Positions 9,297 to 18,260 of a stretch of DNA of 64,000 nucleotides are shown in pieces. Both the position numbers and the translations under genes were made by a program. Below the pieces are notes generated by a model. The model was not told where the DNA came from, made no database searches, and saw only the letters and a program-made list of their open reading frames with translations. How positions within the stretch are numbered: the first letter of the stretch is position 1; each line of letters begins with the position of its first letter. Origin of the DNA: Chromatiaceae bacterium (GTDB lineage Bacteria; Pseudomonadota; Gammaproteobacteria; Chromatiales; Chromatiaceae); assembly GCA_024235395.1 (NCBI GenBank), contig JACKMK010000001.1, positions 1,488,001-1,552,000 of the forward strand, read 5' to 3'.

Positions 9297-10148
9297 ATGA
9301 CCAAACAGCTTGCCATTCCGATGACCCTGCCGACCGGCAATATGGAGGCGTACATCGGCGCTGCGTTCCAGCTGCCGATGCTCACCGCCGAGGAGGAGCA
9401 CGATCTCGCGGTACGCCTGCGCGATCGCAACGACCTCGGAGCGGCGCGTGCACTGGTGATGTCTCACCTGCGCTTCGTCGTGCGCATTGCGCGGGGTTAC
9501 AGCGGTTACGGCCTGCCGCAGAACGACCTGATCCAGGAGGGCACGGTCGGTCTGATGAAGGCGGTCCGCCGTTTCGACCCGGACATGGGTGTGCGCCTGG
9601 TCTCTTTCGCGGTGCACTGGATCAAGGCCGAGATCCACGAGTACATCCTGCGCAACTGGCGGATCGTCAAGGTCGCGACCACCAAGGCGCAGCGCAAACT
9701 GTTTTTCAATCTGCGCAGTGCGAAGAAGCGCCTCGGCTGGTTTTCCCGCCAGGAGGTCGAGGAGGTCGCCGAAGATCTCGGCGTGAAGCCCGAGACCGTG
9801 CTGGAGATGGAGTCGCGCCTGTCGAACTACGACGTGTCTTTCGATGGCGCCGATGCCGACGAGGACGATGCGCCGGGTGTCGCACCGGCGGCTTATCTGC
9901 CTGACCTGCGCCACGAACCGTCGCGCATGCTTGAGCAGGCCGACAGTGCCCGGTCCGAACGCGACGGCCTGTACGACGCACTGGATGCGCTCGATCAGCG
10001 CAGCCGCGACATCCTGCAGCGTCGCTGGCTCAATGAGAGCAAGGAGACACTGCACGAACTGGCCGACGAGTACGGCGTATCCGCCGAGCGGATCCGTCAG
10101 ATCGAGGCCGCGGCGATGAAGAAGCTGCGCAGCGCACTGGCCGCCTGA
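9297..10148 (+). CDS. rpoH: Heat-shock sigma factor RpoH (sigma-32)
   Basis: A 283-residue sigma-70-family protein of full RpoH length. Region 2 is ARALVMSHLRFVVRIARGY through DLIQEGTVGLMKAVRRFDPDMGVRLVSFAVHWIKAEIHEYIL. The RpoH box (AQRKLFFNLRSAKKRL) follows at residues 130-145, and region 4 ends with an HTH (HELADEYGVSAERIRQIEAAAMKKLR). The ATG at 9297 has an excellent AGGAAGGGG ribosome-binding site. It directs RNA polymerase to heat-shock promoters. Upstream lie two CIRCE operators over sigma-E- and sigma-70-type promoters, so its transcription is probably repressed by HrcA and induced by envelope stress. Confidence 0.96.
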   Translation: MTKQLAIPMTLPTGNMEAYIGAAFQLPMLTAEEEHDLAVRLRDRNDLGAARALVMSHLRFVVRIARGYSGYGLPQNDLIQEGTVGLMKAVRRFDPDMGVRLVSFAVHWIKAEIHEYILRNWRIVKVATTKAQRKLFFNLRSAKKRLGWFSRQEVEEVAEDLGVKPETVLEMESRLSNYDVSFDGADADEDDAPGVAPAAYLPDLRHEPSRMLEQADSARSERDGLYDALDALDQRSRDILQRRWLNESKETLHELADEYGVSAERIRQIEAAAMKKLRSALAA

Positions 10149-10175
10149 CGGCCGGTCGCCGGCAACAGATCACCG

Positions 10176-10201
10176 ACGCCCGCCCTTGTGCGGGCGTTTT
10201 T
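10176..10201 (+). terminator. Rho-independent terminator of rpoH
   Basis: ACGCCCGC (10176-10183) pairs with GCGGGCGT (10190-10197) around a six-base loop and runs into TTTTT. Confidence 0.9.
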
Positions 10202-10226
10202 CATCCTGCCGGGCGCCGGGCGGCCA

Positions 10227-10457
10227 TCACTCCCGGCGGTCGGCGGAATCCTCGGGCTCGGTGCTGTCGGCATCCGGTTTGGCCGCAGGGGGCTGGCGTT
10301 TGCCCGGAATCATCGGATCGTCATCGTCCATCAGGATACGGTGCGCGGGTCCCTCGAGGTCATCGTACTGACCGGTGCGCACCGTCCACAGGAAGAATCC
10401 GACCGCGACGATCATCAGGCCGACGGCGAGCGGGATAAGCAGGTAGAGAATGGTCAT
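10227..10457 (-). CDS. ccoS: cbb3-type cytochrome oxidase assembly protein CcoS
   Basis: A 76-residue protein: one N-terminal membrane helix (ILYLLIPLAVGLMIVAVGFFLW), then the CcoS signature TGQYDDLEGPAHRILMDDD and a charged tail. CcoS is needed to insert cofactors into the catalytic subunit of cbb3 oxidase. It lies 14 bases after the copper ATPase ccoI, the usual partner. No ccoN, ccoO or ccoP occurs in the window. Confidence 0.9.
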   Translation of the reverse strand: MTILYLLIPLAVGLMIVAVGFFLWTVRTGQYDDLEGPAHRILMDDDDPMIPGKRQPPAAKPDADSTEPEDSADRRE

Positions 10458-10471
10458 CGGTTATCCGGCGA

Positions 10472-12919
10472 TCAATCGTTGGTGCGCTTCAGGCGGAGGG
10501 CGTTGAACACGACGACCAGCGAACTCGCCGACATCCCGATGGCCGCCATCCACGGGGCCACGAAACCGGCGGCCGCCAATGGCACCGCGGCGGTATTATA
10601 CAAGATCGCCCAACCCAGATTCTGTTTGATCACGCGGCGCGTTGCGCGTGCCTTGCTCAAGGCCTGTGGCAGCACGCCCAGGTGCTCGGACAGAACCACC
10701 ATGTCCGCGCTCGCATGGGCCAACTGCGCCCCCTGCCCCATCGCGAGCGACACGTCCGCACCGGCAAGGACCGGTGCGTCGTTGACGCCATCGCCGACCA
10801 TCGCGACGCGATGCCCCTCGGCCTGCAGCGCACGCACGCGCGCCAGCTTGTCGTCCGGGCGCAAACCGGAACGCGCCTGTTCCAGTCCGAGGGCATCGGC
10901 GATCCGCCGCACCGCACCGGCGGCATCCCCACTGAGTATCTCGACTGTCACGCCCAGATCGCGTAGTCGGGTAATCGCGGCCACTGCATCGCTACGCAAT
11001 TCGTCGCGCAGCGCGAATCGCGCCAGCAGGCCCTGTCGGTCACCAAGAAATACCTGGGTCGCATGGTCCGCGGGGTCGGGCACGGGCGGCACCTGGCCAC
11101 TGAGCGCCGCCGCATAGGCCGGGTTGCCGATTCGGTAGACGTCGCCGTCGATCTCGCCCTGCATGCCTTCACCGGGCAATGCACTCAGTTCGGACACCTG
11201 CAGTGCACGTCCGGCGTGCGCGGCCAGCGCCTTGCCGACCGGGTGTTCCGAACCGCTCTCCAGGGCCGCCGCGAGCGCCAGACAGCGCTCCAGATCGGCG
11301 CGCCCGCTCAGCACCTCGCTCTCGCCGAGCTGAAGGATCCCGCGGGTCAGGGTGCCGGTCTTGTCGAACAGCACATGGCTGACCTGGGCCAGTGTCTCCA
11401 GCGCATGCCCACGCGTGGTCAGCAGACCGAGCCGGGTCAGCGCACCCGAGGCCGCCGTGACGGCGGTCGGCGTGGCCAGCGACAGCGCACAGGGGCAGGT
11501 GACGACGAGTACCGACAGCGTGATCGCGAACGCATGCTCGGGCGCATGTACGCCCCACCACGCGGCGACCACGAGCGCGACCAGCAACAGCGCACCGACG
11601 AACCAGGCGGCGACCCGATCGGCCAGACGCGCGATATGCGGTTTTTCCGTCTGTGCGCGATCGAGCAGGCGCACGATCGCCGACACCAGGGTGTCCTCGC
11701 CGACCTTCTGCACGCGCAGCTGCAGCGGGCTCTCGACATTCACGCTGCCGCCCACCAGTTCGTCACCGATCGCGCGCGGCCGCGGCAGGCTCTCGCCGGT
11801 CAACAGCGATTCGTCGACCGAGCTGCGCCCCTGATGCACCACGCCGTCCGCCGGCACCGTCTCGCCGGGCCGCACCAGAACGAGGTCGCCCGGTGCGAGT
11901 TCGGATACCGCGACCACCCGCTCACCGTCGGCCTCGATCCGGGTCGCGGTCGCCGGCAGCAACTTGACCAGCTCCTCGGCCGCTTCACCGGCGCGGTGGC
12001 GGGCGCCCATCTCCAGGTAGCGGCTGGTCAACAGGAAGAACGCGAACATGCAGACCGAGTCGAAATACACCTCGGCGCCGTTGAATACCGTGGACCAGAC
12101 GCTGGCCGCAAAGGCACCACCGATCGCCAGCGAGACCGGCACCTCCATGCTCAGCTGGAGACGTTTCAGGTCGCGCCAGGCGGTGACGAAAAAGCCGCTC
12201 GCCGCATAGGTCACCACGGGCAGCGTCAGCAGCAGGCTCACCCAGCGCATGAACACGCGCAGGCCGGGATCCATGTCGCCGCCTTCGCCGGCGTACATCG
12301 CGATCGCCAGCATCATCACCTGCATCGCACCGAGCCCGGCGACCGCGAGACGGCGCAGCGCCTTCGACTTCTCCTTCTTGTACACCGCCTCCTGGCGGCC
12401 CGGGTCGAACGGATGGGCGATGTAGCCGATCTCGCTGATCGCCTTGAGGATGTCGGAAAGGTGGATGCGGCCTTCGTCCCAGCGCACCCGCGCCCTGTGG
12501 GTGCTGTAGTTGACGGAGAACTCCAGCACTCCCGGCAAGGCATTCACGTGGCGCTCGTTCAACCAGACACAGGCGGCGCAGGTGATCCCCTCGAGGATCA
12601 GCGAGGCGCTGCGCTCCATGCCCGCATCGGCGTGCACGAAACTCTGCTGCAGCGCCGGCTGATCGTACAGCTCCATGCGCCGCAGTGCCTCGGGCACCAG
12701 GTCCTCGGCCTTGCGCGAGGGTGTCTCGCGGTGGCGGTAGAACGACGTCAGCCCTCCGTCCACGATCGCCTGGGCAACCGCCTGGCAGCCATGGCAACAC
12801 ATCGCGCGGGCCCGGCCATCGATCTCCACGCGATAGTCGGCTCCCTTGGGGATCGGCAGACCGCAGTGAAAACAGGTATCGCTGTCGCTCAAGGTCGCGA
12901 ACCCCGTCGGGCACAACAA
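10472..12919 (-). CDS. ccoI: Copper-translocating P-type ATPase CcoI/FixI
   Basis: A P1B-type copper ATPase of about 815 residues that exports copper for cbb3 oxidase assembly. In order: a Cys-rich N-terminal metal-binding segment (CFHCGLPIPKG and MCCHGCQAVA), a heavy-metal-associated domain with GITCAACVW (C114, C117), eight membrane segments with the transport motif TCPCALSLATP, the phosphorylation site DKTGTLT, and the hinge GDGVNDAPVL. No in-frame ATG was found near the start; TTG at 12919 or TTG at 12892 (just before SDSDTCFHC) are the candidates, the second fitting the family start better. It is followed by ccoS and is not adjacent to ccoNOP. Confidence 0.93.
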   Translation of the reverse strand: MLCPTGFATLSDSDTCFHCGLPIPKGADYRVEIDGRARAMCCHGCQAVAQAIVDGGLTSFYRHRETPSRKAEDLVPEALRRMELYDQPALQQSFVHADAGMERSASLILEGITCAACVWLNERHVNALPGVLEFSVNYSTHRARVRWDEGRIHLSDILKAISEIGYIAHPFDPGRQEAVYKKEKSKALRRLAVAGLGAMQVMMLAIAMYAGEGGDMDPGLRVFMRWVSLLLTLPVVTYAASGFFVTAWRDLKRLQLSMEVPVSLAIGGAFAASVWSTVFNGAEVYFDSVCMFAFFLLTSRYLEMGARHRAGEAAEELVKLLPATATRIEADGERVVAVSELAPGDLVLVRPGETVPADGVVHQGRSSVDESLLTGESLPRPRAIGDELVGGSVNVESPLQLRVQKVGEDTLVSAIVRLLDRAQTEKPHIARLADRVAAWFVGALLLVALVVAAWWGVHAPEHAFAITLSVLVVTCPCALSLATPTAVTAASGALTRLGLLTTRGHALETLAQVSHVLFDKTGTLTRGILQLGESEVLSGRADLERCLALAAALESGSEHPVGKALAAHAGRALQVSELSALPGEGMQGEIDGDVYRIGNPAYAAALSGQVPPVPDPADHATQVFLGDRQGLLARFALRDELRSDAVAAITRLRDLGVTVEILSGDAAGAVRRIADALGLEQARSGLRPDDKLARVRALQAEGHRVAMVGDGVNDAPVLAGADVSLAMGQGAQLAHASADMVVLSEHLGVLPQALSKARATRRVIKQNLGWAILYNTAAVPLAAAGFVAPWMAAIGMSASSLVVVFNALRLKRTND

Positions 12920-13016
12920 AACCGCATGGTCGGTTCGGACATGGTCCTCAAGCTCTCAGACATTCGCAGCAGGGGCAGCCCGAAGGCCGGACGAGGGTAA
13001 CGTTCGGTGGTGGGAT

Positions 13017-13069
13017 AACAGGCGGCAGTGGCTGACGGAGGGTCGACCCACTGTCGTGCCGCCTATGTT
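13017..13069. repeat. Long imperfect hairpin between ctaB and ccoI
   Basis: AACA-GGCGG-CAGTGG (13017-13031) pairs in three blocks with CCACTG (13048-13053), CCGCC (13059-13063) and TGTT (13066-13069), with bulges of five and two bases. It lies in the 260-base gap between ctaB and ccoI and has no T-tract on either strand. It may slow or end transcription from the oxidase operon into ccoI, or stabilise an RNA end. Confidence 0.45.
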
Positions 13070-13180
13070 ACCGCAAGCGCGCACGCGCGGGCAGGCCGCC
13101 ATTGTCTCGCAGCGATGACCGGGACACCCGGCGTGGCGAACGGTTTGCGGCGAGGTGCCGCGTAACCGAAGAGCGGCCGG

Positions 13181-14089
13181 CTAACCGGCCAGCGCGACCA
13201 GGTGCGGCACGTAGTGGTCGGTCAACAGCAGGGCGAACAGCGCCATCAGATAGATGATCGAGTAGCCGAAGGTGCGCATCGGCATGCGGTTGTCGTCGTT
13301 GCGGTACAGGCGCACTGCGTAGTACAGGAATCCCAGGCCAAGCACGATGGCCCCACCGAGGTAGAGTCCGCCGCTCATACCGTATCCGTAGGGCAGCAGG
13401 GTCACCACCAGCAACAACACCGTGTACAGCAGGATCTGCAGGCGCGTGAAGTCACTGCCATGGGTGACCGGCAACATCGGCATGTCGACCTTGCGGTATT
13501 CCTCCTCGCGATGGATCGCAAGCGCCCAGAAGTGCGGCGGCGTCCAGGTGAAGATGATCAGGAACAGCAACAGCGCCCCGGGATCCACGCTCCCGGTCAC
13601 GGCCGCCCAGCCGAGCACCGGGGGCGCCGCACCCGCCGCACCGCCGATCACGATGTTCTGGGGTGTCGCCCGCTTCAGGTACATGGTGTAGATCACCGCG
13701 TAACCGATCAGCGAGAGGAACGTCAGCCAGGCCGTCAGCGCATTCACCAACAGCGCCAGCGTCGCCATCGCGATCGCGCCGATGATCAGGGCGAAAACCA
13801 AGGCATCGCGACTGCTGACCGCACCTTTCGGCAAAGGCCGGCCGCTGGTACGTCCCATCACCGCGTCGATCTTCTGGTCGACGACGTGGTTGATAGCGGC
13901 CGCCGAGGCCGCCGCCAGGCCGATTCCCAGGGTACCGAACACCAGGGCATCCAGCGGCACCATGCCCGGTGCCGCCAGCAGCATGCCGACCACGGCGGTG
14001 AATACGATCAACGCCACGACGTTGGGTTTACACAGCTGGAGATAGTCTTTCCAGGCCGGGCGTGCGGAATTCAGTACTGTCGTTGCCAT
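13181..14089 (-). CDS. ctaB: Protoheme IX farnesyltransferase (heme O synthase)
   Basis: A 302-residue UbiA-superfamily prenyltransferase that adds farnesyl to heme B to make heme O, the first step to heme A. The first Asp-rich motif is NHVVDQKIDAVMGRTSGRPLP and the second loop is HFWALAIHREEEYRKVDMPMLP. Eight to nine membrane helices are visible. The open frame runs on upstream to 14956, but that part overlaps ctaA in another frame; ATG at 14089 gives the normal family length. It overlaps the end of ctaA by 19 bases. It acts with CtaA to supply heme A for CoxA. Confidence 0.94.
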   Translation of the reverse strand: MATTVLNSARPAWKDYLQLCKPNVVALIVFTAVVGMLLAAPGMVPLDALVFGTLGIGLAAASAAAINHVVDQKIDAVMGRTSGRPLPKGAVSSRDALVFALIIGAIAMATLALLVNALTAWLTFLSLIGYAVIYTMYLKRATPQNIVIGGAAGAAPPVLGWAAVTGSVDPGALLLFLIIFTWTPPHFWALAIHREEEYRKVDMPMLPVTHGSDFTRLQILLYTVLLLVVTLLPYGYGMSGGLYLGGAIVLGLGFLYYAVRLYRNDDNRMPMRTFGYSIIYLMALFALLLTDHYVPHLVALAG

Positions 14090-15051
14090 AATCGAAAATT
14101 CAGATAGACCATTGAAAGAAGCAGCAAGGCGGCGACACCGTTGTGGGCGGTCGCAACCTCGAGCGGCAGGTGCAGCAGCACATTGCCGATACCCAAACCG
14201 ACCTGGACGATCAGCAGTCCACCGACCAGCAGGGCCGCGCCGGTCAGGGAGGTACGGCTGCGCAGGATACCCAATGCGAGCCAGGCAAGGTACAGGAAAG
14301 TGATCAGCGCGCCGACGCGATGCGAAAAATGAATCGCTGTCCGGGCCGGATGATCCAGCACCCCGTACTCGTAGTTCACGCCGAGACCGCGCCACATCAC
14401 GAACGCCTCGCGGAAATCCATCGCCGGCAGCCAGCTGCCGTGGCAGGTCGGAAAATCGAGACAGGCCAACGCGGCATAGTTGGAACTCGTCCAGCCACCG
14501 AGCGCGATCTGCGCCACCAGGATCAGCAATCCCAGGCCTGCAGCGAGGCGCCAACCGCCCCTCCCGACCGGCGGCGGACGGCTGCCGGCACGCATCGCCA
14601 GCAGGGCCAGCAGCGCGAAGGTCGCGAAGCCGCCGAGCAGATGCCCCATCACCACGATCGGCTTGAGCAGCAGGGTCACCGTCCACATCCCCAGTGCGGC
14701 CTGAAACACCACCAGCGCGAGCAGGGCTGTCGGTAGCCAGACCGGCTGACGCGCATCGTACCGACGGCGCGCCCAGGACCAGACGGTGATCGTCAGGATG
14801 CACAGACCGAGCGTGCCGGCGAAGTAGCGGTGGATCATCTCCTTCCAGCCCTTCTCCGGCTCCAGCGCGCGTTGCTCGAGGTAGCGTTTGTCGGCAACGT
14901 GTTCTTCGCTGGCCGGCACGGTCAGGTGACCGTAGCAACCCGGCCAATCCGGACACCCGAGTCCGGCATCGGCGAGTCGCGTGTAGGCGCCGAGCAGGAT
15001 CACTGCAAACGCGAGCAGGCAGGTGAAGATTACGAATCGCCGGTATGCCAT
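14071..15051 (-). CDS. ctaA: Heme A synthase CtaA (COX15 type)
   Basis: A 326-residue membrane protein that oxidises heme O to heme A. Conserved histidines are seen in KEMIHRYFAG, VVMGHLLGG, AIHFSHRVGA and ATAHNGVAA, and the Cys-containing loops LGCPDWPGCYG and ACLDFPTCHGSW are those of Cys-bearing CtaA. Eight membrane helices alternate with these motifs. It begins two bases after the SCO-like gene and overlaps ctaB, so it belongs to the oxidase operon. Confidence 0.94.
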   Translation of the reverse strand: MAYRRFVIFTCLLAFAVILLGAYTRLADAGLGCPDWPGCYGHLTVPASEEHVADKRYLEQRALEPEKGWKEMIHRYFAGTLGLCILTITVWSWARRRYDARQPVWLPTALLALVVFQAALGMWTVTLLLKPIVVMGHLLGGFATFALLALLAMRAGSRPPPVGRGGWRLAAGLGLLILVAQIALGGWTSSNYAALACLDFPTCHGSWLPAMDFREAFVMWRGLGVNYEYGVLDHPARTAIHFSHRVGALITFLYLAWLALGILRSRTSLTGAALLVGGLLIVQVGLGIGNVLLHLPLEVATAHNGVAALLLLSMVYLNFRLWQRQY

Positions 15052-15053
15052 CG

Positions 15054-15668
15054 TCAGCCTATCTGCGAGATCTTGAGCAGCTTCTGCAAGTCCCGCATCA
15101 TGCCCTTGGCCGGGACCTCCAGGTCATAGCTCATCATCAGGTTGCCGAGCGGATCGACGAGAAAATAGTGACTGCCGCCGGCGTCGAAGCCGTCGCCGCG
15201 AAAACGCTGCAGAAATGGCTCGGCGGTTGAATCGCGGACGACCCAGCGCAGATCCTCGTGTTCGGCCGCAAGCCGCTGCGCCAGGTCCTGTGCCGGGGCA
15301 CGATCGAGAACCAGGAGGCGCTGCACGCGCGCGATGTCCTTGTTCATCGCCAGGCGAATCTGCCGCGTCAGGTACAGCTGCCGCTCGCAGCGTTGGTCGC
15401 ACCCGGCGGCACCGAACACCACGTATGTCCAGCGACCGCGCAGCTCGGCATCGGTTGCAGGACGACCGTCTGCGTCGACCACGCCGACCAGGTGCACCGG
15501 TCGGGCGGGAGCAATCAGCGTGCCGGCATTGGTGGTTGCACCGGCGCCAGCGTCGCCCATCACTTTCCATGCCACCCAGGCGGCGATCGGCGGCAGCATG
15601 AACAGCGCGACGATCAGGATCAGCTTGGTCCTGTTGTTGCGCGCCACCATTGCCTCAGGCGTTGACAT
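15054..15668 (-). CDS. SCO-like thioredoxin-fold oxidase assembly protein
   Basis: A 204-residue protein anchored by one N-terminal helix (LILIVALFMLPPIAAWVAW) with a thioredoxin-like periplasmic domain. The motif VFGAAGCDQRCERQ holds a CxxxC pair, as in the copper-binding SCO/Sco1 family, and SHYFLVDPLGNLMMSY contains a histidine and Asp-Pro at the place of the SCO distal ligand. Overall similarity to classic SCO proteins is low. Its position between SURF1 and ctaA points to copper delivery or disulfide reduction at the CuA site. It overlaps the SURF1 gene by 14 bases. Confidence 0.78.
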   Translation of the reverse strand: MSTPEAMVARNNRTKLILIVALFMLPPIAAWVAWKVMGDAGAGATTNAGTLIAPARPVHLVGVVDADGRPATDAELRGRWTYVVFGAAGCDQRCERQLYLTRQIRLAMNKDIARVQRLLVLDRAPAQDLAQRLAAEHEDLRWVVRDSTAEPFLQRFRGDGFDAGGSHYFLVDPLGNLMMSYDLEVPAKGMMRDLQKLLKISQIG

Positions 15669-16425
15669 GTTTGCCCCCGTCGTCGCCGCGGCGCCGCGTA
15701 TTTACACCGACGTAGATGATCAGCAGCGCCGTCGCGAGACCGAACCATTGCACCGCGTAGCCGATGTGCTTTTCCGGTCCGATATCGGGTATCGGGGTCC
15801 AGTCGTACTGCAGGCCACCCGGCTGGCCCTCATCGATCACCAGGGTGTAGCGCAGCAGCCGCATACCGCGCGCCTCGGCCAACGCGGAGACATCCAGCGA
15901 CTGGACCAGCACCTTGTCGGCGACGCTGTGCAGCGGCACCTCGCCCAAGACCAGGCCGACCGAGGCGGGTGAATCCAGACGACCGGTCAGGGTCACGGTG
16001 CCTTCGGTCACCGGCAATGCGGGCAGGAACTCGCGCGAGGCACCGACGGCGATCCAGCCGCGGTTCACCAGCAAACCCGGGGCCTCTTCGCCATCGATCT
16101 GGAACGGCGTGAACACGTGGTAACCCGGCTGGCCGGCGAACACGCGGTTGTCCAGCAGCCATTGTTGTTCGGGCACGAAACGGCCACGTACCCGCGCAAG
16201 ACGGTAGCGGTCCTGCCCAGCCAGCGTCATCGACGAGTGCAACTGCAACGGCGCGGCGAGTTCTCCCGCGGCACGCTGCTCGAGCAAAGCCTGCTTGTCG
16301 TAGGCGCGTTGCGTCTGCCAGTAGCCGAGCCCCAGAAGGATCGGGAATATCACGACAAAAGCGACACTCGGCCAAAGCGCCGGAGCGAAGCGGTAGTGTC
16401 CAATGTCGATGGGCGGAATTCGCAT
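15655..16425 (-). CDS. SURF1-family cytochrome oxidase assembly protein
   Basis: A 256-residue protein with two membrane helices flanking a periplasmic domain: the first at about residues 18-36 (PSVAFVVIFPILLGLGYWQ) and the second near the C-terminus (HIGYAVQWFGLATALLIIYVG). The SURF1 motifs GYWQ(T)QR, LLVNRGWI and EKHIGYAVQWF are intact. It helps insert heme a3 into CoxA. The ATG at 16425 is only 48 bases from the divergent DUF2909 gene. Confidence 0.92.
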   Translation of the reverse strand: MRIPPIDIGHYRFAPALWPSVAFVVIFPILLGLGYWQTQRAYDKQALLEQRAAGELAAPLQLHSSMTLAGQDRYRLARVRGRFVPEQQWLLDNRVFAGQPGYHVFTPFQIDGEEAPGLLVNRGWIAVGASREFLPALPVTEGTVTLTGRLDSPASVGLVLGEVPLHSVADKVLVQSLDVSALAEARGMRLLRYTLVIDEGQPGGLQYDWTPIPDIGPEKHIGYAVQWFGLATALLIIYVGVNTRRRGDDGGKHVNA

Positions 16426-16473
16426 CTGGCTGACTGTTATACTGCCGCCGCACTCAATGAGGAATCAGCTGCT

Positions 16474-16689
16474 GTGTGGATCAAGGTCATCATCGTTGTC
16501 GTCTTCGTCGGAATCATCGCCAGTCTCGCATCGGGGCTCTACTACCTGGTGAACGATCGCGGCGATTCACGCCGGACGCTGCGAGCACTGACATGGCGCA
16601 TCGGCCTGTCGATCGGCCTGTTCGCGTTCCTTATGCTGCTGATTGCAACCGGGGTGATCGAACCCCACGGCATCATGCCAGGGAGATAG
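16474..16689 (+). CDS. DUF2909 twin-transmembrane protein
   Basis: A 71-residue protein of two membrane helices (VIIVVVFVGIIASLASGLYYL and IGLSIGLFAFLMLLIATGV) joined by a basic loop NDRGDSRRTLRALTWR, the DUF2909 signature. The start is GTG at 16474 with GAGG 11 bases before it; the longer frame from 16117 crosses surf1 in antisense. DUF2909 genes are commonly found inside cytochrome oxidase clusters. It is the only plus-strand gene in this operon region. Its exact function is unknown. Confidence 0.82.
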   Translation: MWIKVIIVVVFVGIIASLASGLYYLVNDRGDSRRTLRALTWRIGLSIGLFAFLMLLIATGVIEPHGIMPGR

Positions 16690-16736
16690 CGACCTGCAGT
16701 TGCGCCGCTCGGTCAGCGGGGCTGGTCGGGCAAGAT

Positions 16737-16762
16737 CCGGGCACGACCAAGGCCGTGCCCGG
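16737..16762. terminator. Bidirectional terminator-like hairpin between DUF2909 and coxC
   Basis: CCGGGCACG (16737-16745) pairs perfectly with CGTGCCCGG (16754-16762) around an eight-base loop in the gap between convergent genes. No T-tract follows on either strand, so it may act with Rho or protect 3' ends. Confidence 0.5.
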
Positions 16763-16770
16763 CAGTAGCG

Positions 16771-17631
16771 TCAAAGCACGTATACGAAGATAAACAGGCC
16801 GAGCCAGACCACGTCGACGAAATGCCAGTACCAGGCAACACCCTCGAACGCGAAGTGGTGTTCCGGCGAGAAATGTCCTTTCGCCGCACGCAGGGTGATC
16901 ACGATCAGCATGATGGTACCGATCGTCACGTGCATGCCGTGAAATCCGGTCAGCATGAAGAACGTCGAGCCGTAGATGCCCGAGCCCAGGGTCAGGTTCA
17001 GCTCGTGGTACGCGTGGTAGTACTCGTACGCCTGGAAACCAAGGAAGGTTACGCCGAGCGCCACCGTGGCGACCAGCCACAACACCATTTTCGATTGATC
17101 GTTCGCCTTGAGCGCCCAGTGCGAAAGGGTGATCGTCACACCGGAAGTCAGCAGCAGCAGTGTATTGATCGCCGGGATGCCCCAGGCGCCCATGCTGTGG
17201 AAGTCGCCACCCACGTTGCCCGGGCCGTTGGTCGGCCAGGCCTCGCCGTAACCCTTCCAGAGGTATTCATGGGTAGAGAAGTCTCCACCCAGCAACCACG
17301 GCAGGATCAGAACTCGCGCATAGAACAATGCGCCGAAGAAGGCCGCGAAGAACATCACTTCGGAGAAGATGAACCACATCATCCCCTGGCGGAACGAGCG
17401 GTCGACCTGCTCGTTGTACACGCCCTTGAGACTCTCGTTGATGACCGTGCCGAACCAGCCGAACATCATGAACGCGACCATCGCCAGGCCGAGCAGCAGG
17501 ATCATCTGCCCCGAGGTATTCCCGTTGAACCAGTTCGCGGCACCGATGACACCGATCGTCAGTGCAACACTGGCGACTATTGGCCAGTGACTGCCGTGTG
17601 GCACGTAGTAATGGTCACTCGTATGCGCCAT
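16771..17631 (-). CDS. coxC: Cytochrome c oxidase subunit III
   Basis: A 286-residue seven-helix subunit of the aa3 oxidase. Family motifs include SFRQGMMWFIFSEVMFFAAFFGALFYAR, NTLLLLTSGVTITLSHWAL and GSTFFMLTGFHGMHVTIGT, ending WYWHFVDVVWLGLFIFVYVL. The ATG at 17631 has a strong GGGGGGAG ribosome-binding site, so the longer start at 17679 is rejected. Subunit III stabilises the proton-pumping core. The gene follows ctaG by 74 bases. Confidence 0.96.
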   Translation of the reverse strand: MAHTSDHYYVPHGSHWPIVASVALTIGVIGAANWFNGNTSGQMILLLGLAMVAFMMFGWFGTVINESLKGVYNEQVDRSFRQGMMWFIFSEVMFFAAFFGALFYARVLILPWLLGGDFSTHEYLWKGYGEAWPTNGPGNVGGDFHSMGAWGIPAINTLLLLTSGVTITLSHWALKANDQSKMVLWLVATVALGVTFLGFQAYEYYHAYHELNLTLGSGIYGSTFFMLTGFHGMHVTIGTIMLIVITLRAAKGHFSPEHHFAFEGVAWYWHFVDVVWLGLFIFVYVL

Positions 17632-17704
17632 GTCTCCCCCCAGAATATCTGTATCGTGAATCGTTGATTGATTATTCATCCGCCCGGCAGATGCCCGGCG
17701 GGAC

Positions 17705-18256
17705 CTATTTCATTGCCACTTGCTGGGTCACGTCGAACAAGGTGTAACCGAGCGTCAGCGTCTCGACGTCTCTTGGCAGGTTCGGATCGACGATGAACCG
17801 CAACGGCATGTCCTTGTGCTCACCCGCCGCCAGCGGCTGCTGGTTGAAGCAGAAACATTCCGTCTTGTTGAAGTAGCGGCTGGCCTTGCCCGGTGCGACG
17901 CTCGGCACCGCCTGTCCGATCATGTCGTGCGATGTCGGATTACGCGCGCTGAACGCCGTCGCATACACCTTGCCGGGATGCACCTGCATGCTGGCGACCG
18001 TCGGACCGAAATCCCACGGCATGCCGGTATTGTTGTTCGCAACGAACTGCACGGTCACGGTGCGCGTCATATCCGGATGGTAGCGCGATACGACTGCCGC
18101 CTCGTCGACCCGACCCGTCTTTCCGTTCAGACCGGTGATCTCGCAAAACACGTCGTACAACGGTACCAGCAGATAACCGAAGCCGAACATCGCGACCGCG
18201 ACCGCGGCGATCCGCACGAACGAGCGGTTGTTGCGTCTTTCAATCTGCGAACTCAA
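17705..18256 (-). CDS. ctaG: Cytochrome c oxidase assembly protein CtaG/Cox11
   Basis: A 183-residue copper chaperone for the CuB centre of CoxA. One N-terminal helix (IAAVAVAMFGFGYLLVPLYDVFC) is followed by a periplasmic immunoglobulin-like domain with the copper motif KTECFCFNQQPL. The predicted start is an unusual TTG at 18256, four bases after the stop of the 38-aa gene and 14 bases after its GGGGGG run. No in-frame ATG precedes the membrane helix. Confidence 0.93.
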   Translation of the reverse strand: MSSQIERRNNRSFVRIAAVAVAMFGFGYLLVPLYDVFCEITGLNGKTGRVDEAAVVSRYHPDMTRTVTVQFVANNNTGMPWDFGPTVASMQVHPGKVYATAFSARNPTSHDMIGQAVPSVAPGKASRYFNKTECFCFNQQPLAAGEHKDMPLRFIVDPNLPRDVETLTLGYTLFDVTQQVAMK

Positions 18257-18260
18257 GGGT

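Noticed and set aside
14090..14956. N-terminal extension of ctaB to a 591-residue protein
   Set aside because: The extension overlaps ctaA in another frame and is Arg/Gly-rich; heme O synthases are about 300 residues and start at 14089.
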